From assembly GCA_037190485.1 (NCBI GenBank), contig JBBCJB010000010.1, positions 186,001 through 250,000 of the forward strand: 64,000 nucleotides of DNA. The letters run 5' to 3'. This document shows positions 63,701 to 64,000 of this stretch, piece after piece. Within the stretch, counting starts at the first letter, position 1, and every line of letters begins with the position of its first letter. The DNA comes from Parapedobacter sp037190485 (GTDB lineage Bacteria > Bacteroidota > Bacteroidia > Sphingobacteriales > Sphingobacteriaceae). The position numbers and the translations under genes are program-made. The notes beneath the pieces are model-generated. The model had not been told where the DNA came from. It did not search any database and was given only the letters and a program-made list of their open reading frames with translations.

Positions 63701-64000
63701 ACGCCACGATGAGATCGGCAGCTTGATCAAAGAATACAACCTGATGATCGTAGCACTCGAGCAAAGCGCAAACACAATCATGCGGTCAGAACGTGAATCC
63801 GCTTGGCGCGAAATGGCCAAACAGGTGGCTCACGAAATCAAGAATCCGCTAACCCCGCTGAAGCTGGGCATCCAACAGTTGGAACGTTCGTGGAAAGAAA
63901 AAGACCCGCGCTTTGATGAGCGCTTTTTACGGTTCAGCGAATCGTTCATCGAACAGATCGACAGCCTCTCACGCATTGCGTCCGAGTTTTCTGAATTCGC
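60729..64000 (+). CDS. NtrY-like membrane sensor histidine kinase, 3' end outside window
   Basis: Large sensor kinase, at least 1090 residues, running off the window's end. Start is GTG at 60729 (AAGG about 10 bases upstream); GTG at 60738 is possible. An N-terminal span (5-25), an extracytoplasmic sensor region (about 30-205), a block of about six spans (about 212-460), a second extracytoplasmic region, another span near 715-740, and a further span pair flank a PAS/CACHE-like domain (about 785-935). A HAMP-like linker (NKITAPLALVQRSLAKT, about 960) leads to the His box AKQVAHEIKNPLTPLKLGIQQLERS; the ATPase domain is missing only because of the window edge. The NPLTPLKLGIQ form is typical of NtrY-type kinases. 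Signal unknown. Confidence 0.88.
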   Translation, partial: MSTVIKIRLLLLVLTLCFIGTAITLNLTFNDEETLLLDARNIQNNLHKKAQIVHNFINDTSHFNALKAMDKDVKLAEDILDYFSNEHGIYAFTYVNSELATWGTDKLVPKTDAGIRDGVDILKTDNGWYESIKKSDGNFAALFLIPIKSDFQKNNEYLKNTFSKQLIKTNNLDIAEYDDAPIYNIRSINGEYLFSVKLRDGRHDTFFSKLELAMWLLAGFSVTLLCNIICIWMAKRGLVWLSILLFGACLAGIRYLDLHYSWLASHFYTGIFDPRNFASSFIFPHLGGFLLNIIVFTWFIGYLYTFRHQLRLPAFAYTKLGSLLALSIFGLLIYAASYMTASIYEGLVTNSGVNFDVTKILDLNGYSWIGLVALCMSIMSLLLLIDLVAELANSVIPNLRRLLLTTAALFLFFVVLHSYLGGIRAYPFPFSFVLLTILVGLRTWYIRRQGQFDLAIFISTLLLLAAVTAIKHGQFQRYKKEEQQKLDISRLEAVDDANAIALFRELEKEILNDPVLVSYFKFPETENRDVLNEHLKRTYLSGYLSRYEFVANEYDTDWNPIGNSSASKREAYRDKVISGAIKVSENFYRGNSRFGNFEYFAQLPVEDEGNPLGILLIELQNRSFSHATFYPEILSDSRLSQQQIELTTRYAYAFYRDGSLVNQFGDYIYPLSPAAYPAEQRKYIALGDEGGFDHMMYRPNNRTLIVVSRPQQSSWMQLAALSFIFLVFLLFAILAFISRWLVLTLNSNDFSLRNLRWSFLILTNKILYSTRIQTFMVAAVVFTLIVTGIITFFSISSQFKKQQENSALKYIVDIAGRLESRMIKEAYANEDLSTDERFNTIAESIGSDLNLYGTDGQLRYSTQPRIYDLRLTSRYMNPKAWLHMARYQRSEFIQHEHIGAMNFIAAYAPVRNDAYEPVAFLSLPDYGYQREFDQNVGLLLNTLVNIYALVILVLGLFAVFVANKITAPLALVQRSLAKTSIGKQNEPIFWKRHDEIGSLIKEYNLMIVALEQSANTIMRSERESAWREMAKQVAHEIKNPLTPLKLGIQQLERSWKEKDPRFDERFLRFSESFIEQIDSLSRIASEFSEF

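Noticed and set aside
1..64000. Search for tRNA, rRNA, CRISPR arrays, insertion sequences, phage or toxin-antitoxin genes
   Set aside because: No supporting pattern was found by eye on either strand; profile searches could still reveal small RNAs.

Overview
The window is a stretch of a Bacteroidota chromosome, most likely family Sphingobacteriaceae (a Parapedobacter-like genome would fit; this is inference). The basis is the SusC/SusD pairs, a hybrid-two-component-type regulator, lipoproteins with short lipoboxes, a PorP/SprF-type type IX secretion protein, the b558-type succinate dehydrogenase, and promoters matching the Bacteroidota -7 consensus TAnnTTTG. Base composition is near 50% GC, with AT-rich patches around 40.45-40.75 kb and 41.1-41.24 kb. 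I saw no rRNA, tRNA, CRISPR array, insertion sequence or phage gene.

Layout. (1) 1-8153: the end of a polysaccharide utilization locus for alpha-mannan (SusC end, SusD, a SusE-like lipoprotein, GH76 endo-alpha-mannanase, GH92 alpha-mannosidase), met tail to tail by a TlpA-like thioredoxin lipid/periplasm protein (8150-10135). (2) 10449-22060: an S41 peptidase lipoprotein, then an ECF sigma factor / FecR pair followed by a DUF6607 protein, a TonB-dependent receptor with an STN signalling domain, a leucine-rich-repeat lipoprotein, an HmuY-like lipoprotein and, after a strong terminator, a second TonB receptor that lacks STN. This looks like a surface-signalled uptake locus, possibly for haem. 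(3) 22213-24245: threonine aldolase and PorP/SprF protein. (4) 24357-40455: a second utilization locus: GH5-like enzyme, SusC, SusD and four coupled GH43-type enzymes on the minus strand; a sensor kinase plus response regulator (a split form of the usual one-piece HTCS) on the plus strand; and a convergent GH2 enzyme. TTGTYTC-type direct repeats spaced exactly 21 bp lie upstream of both the GH5 operon and the GH2 gene and are good candidates for the regulator's binding site.

(5) 40737-43572: a small orphan protein, a SulP transporter and a beta-carbonic anhydrase, probably a bicarbonate uptake/hydration pair. (6) 43650-46082: proline catabolic P5C dehydrogenase and an RDD membrane protein. 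(7) 46197-52496: SpoIIM-like, membrane, DUF4129, DUF4350 and MoxR genes, overlapping or nearly so, in which the expected DUF58 gene is replaced by a lipase and a DinB protein. (8) 52530-56948: SDR and MDR oxidoreductases, superoxide dismutase, TadA, CsaA, a CsbD-like protein and a small outer-membrane barrel. (9) 57123-60629: sdhCAB between two clear terminators. (10) 60729-64000: an NtrY-like sensor kinase that runs off the window.

No clear pseudogene was found. The best leads for something new are the 21-bp repeat regulon with its split HTCS, and the ECF/FecR/DUF6607/LRR/HmuY locus with its duplicated receptor.
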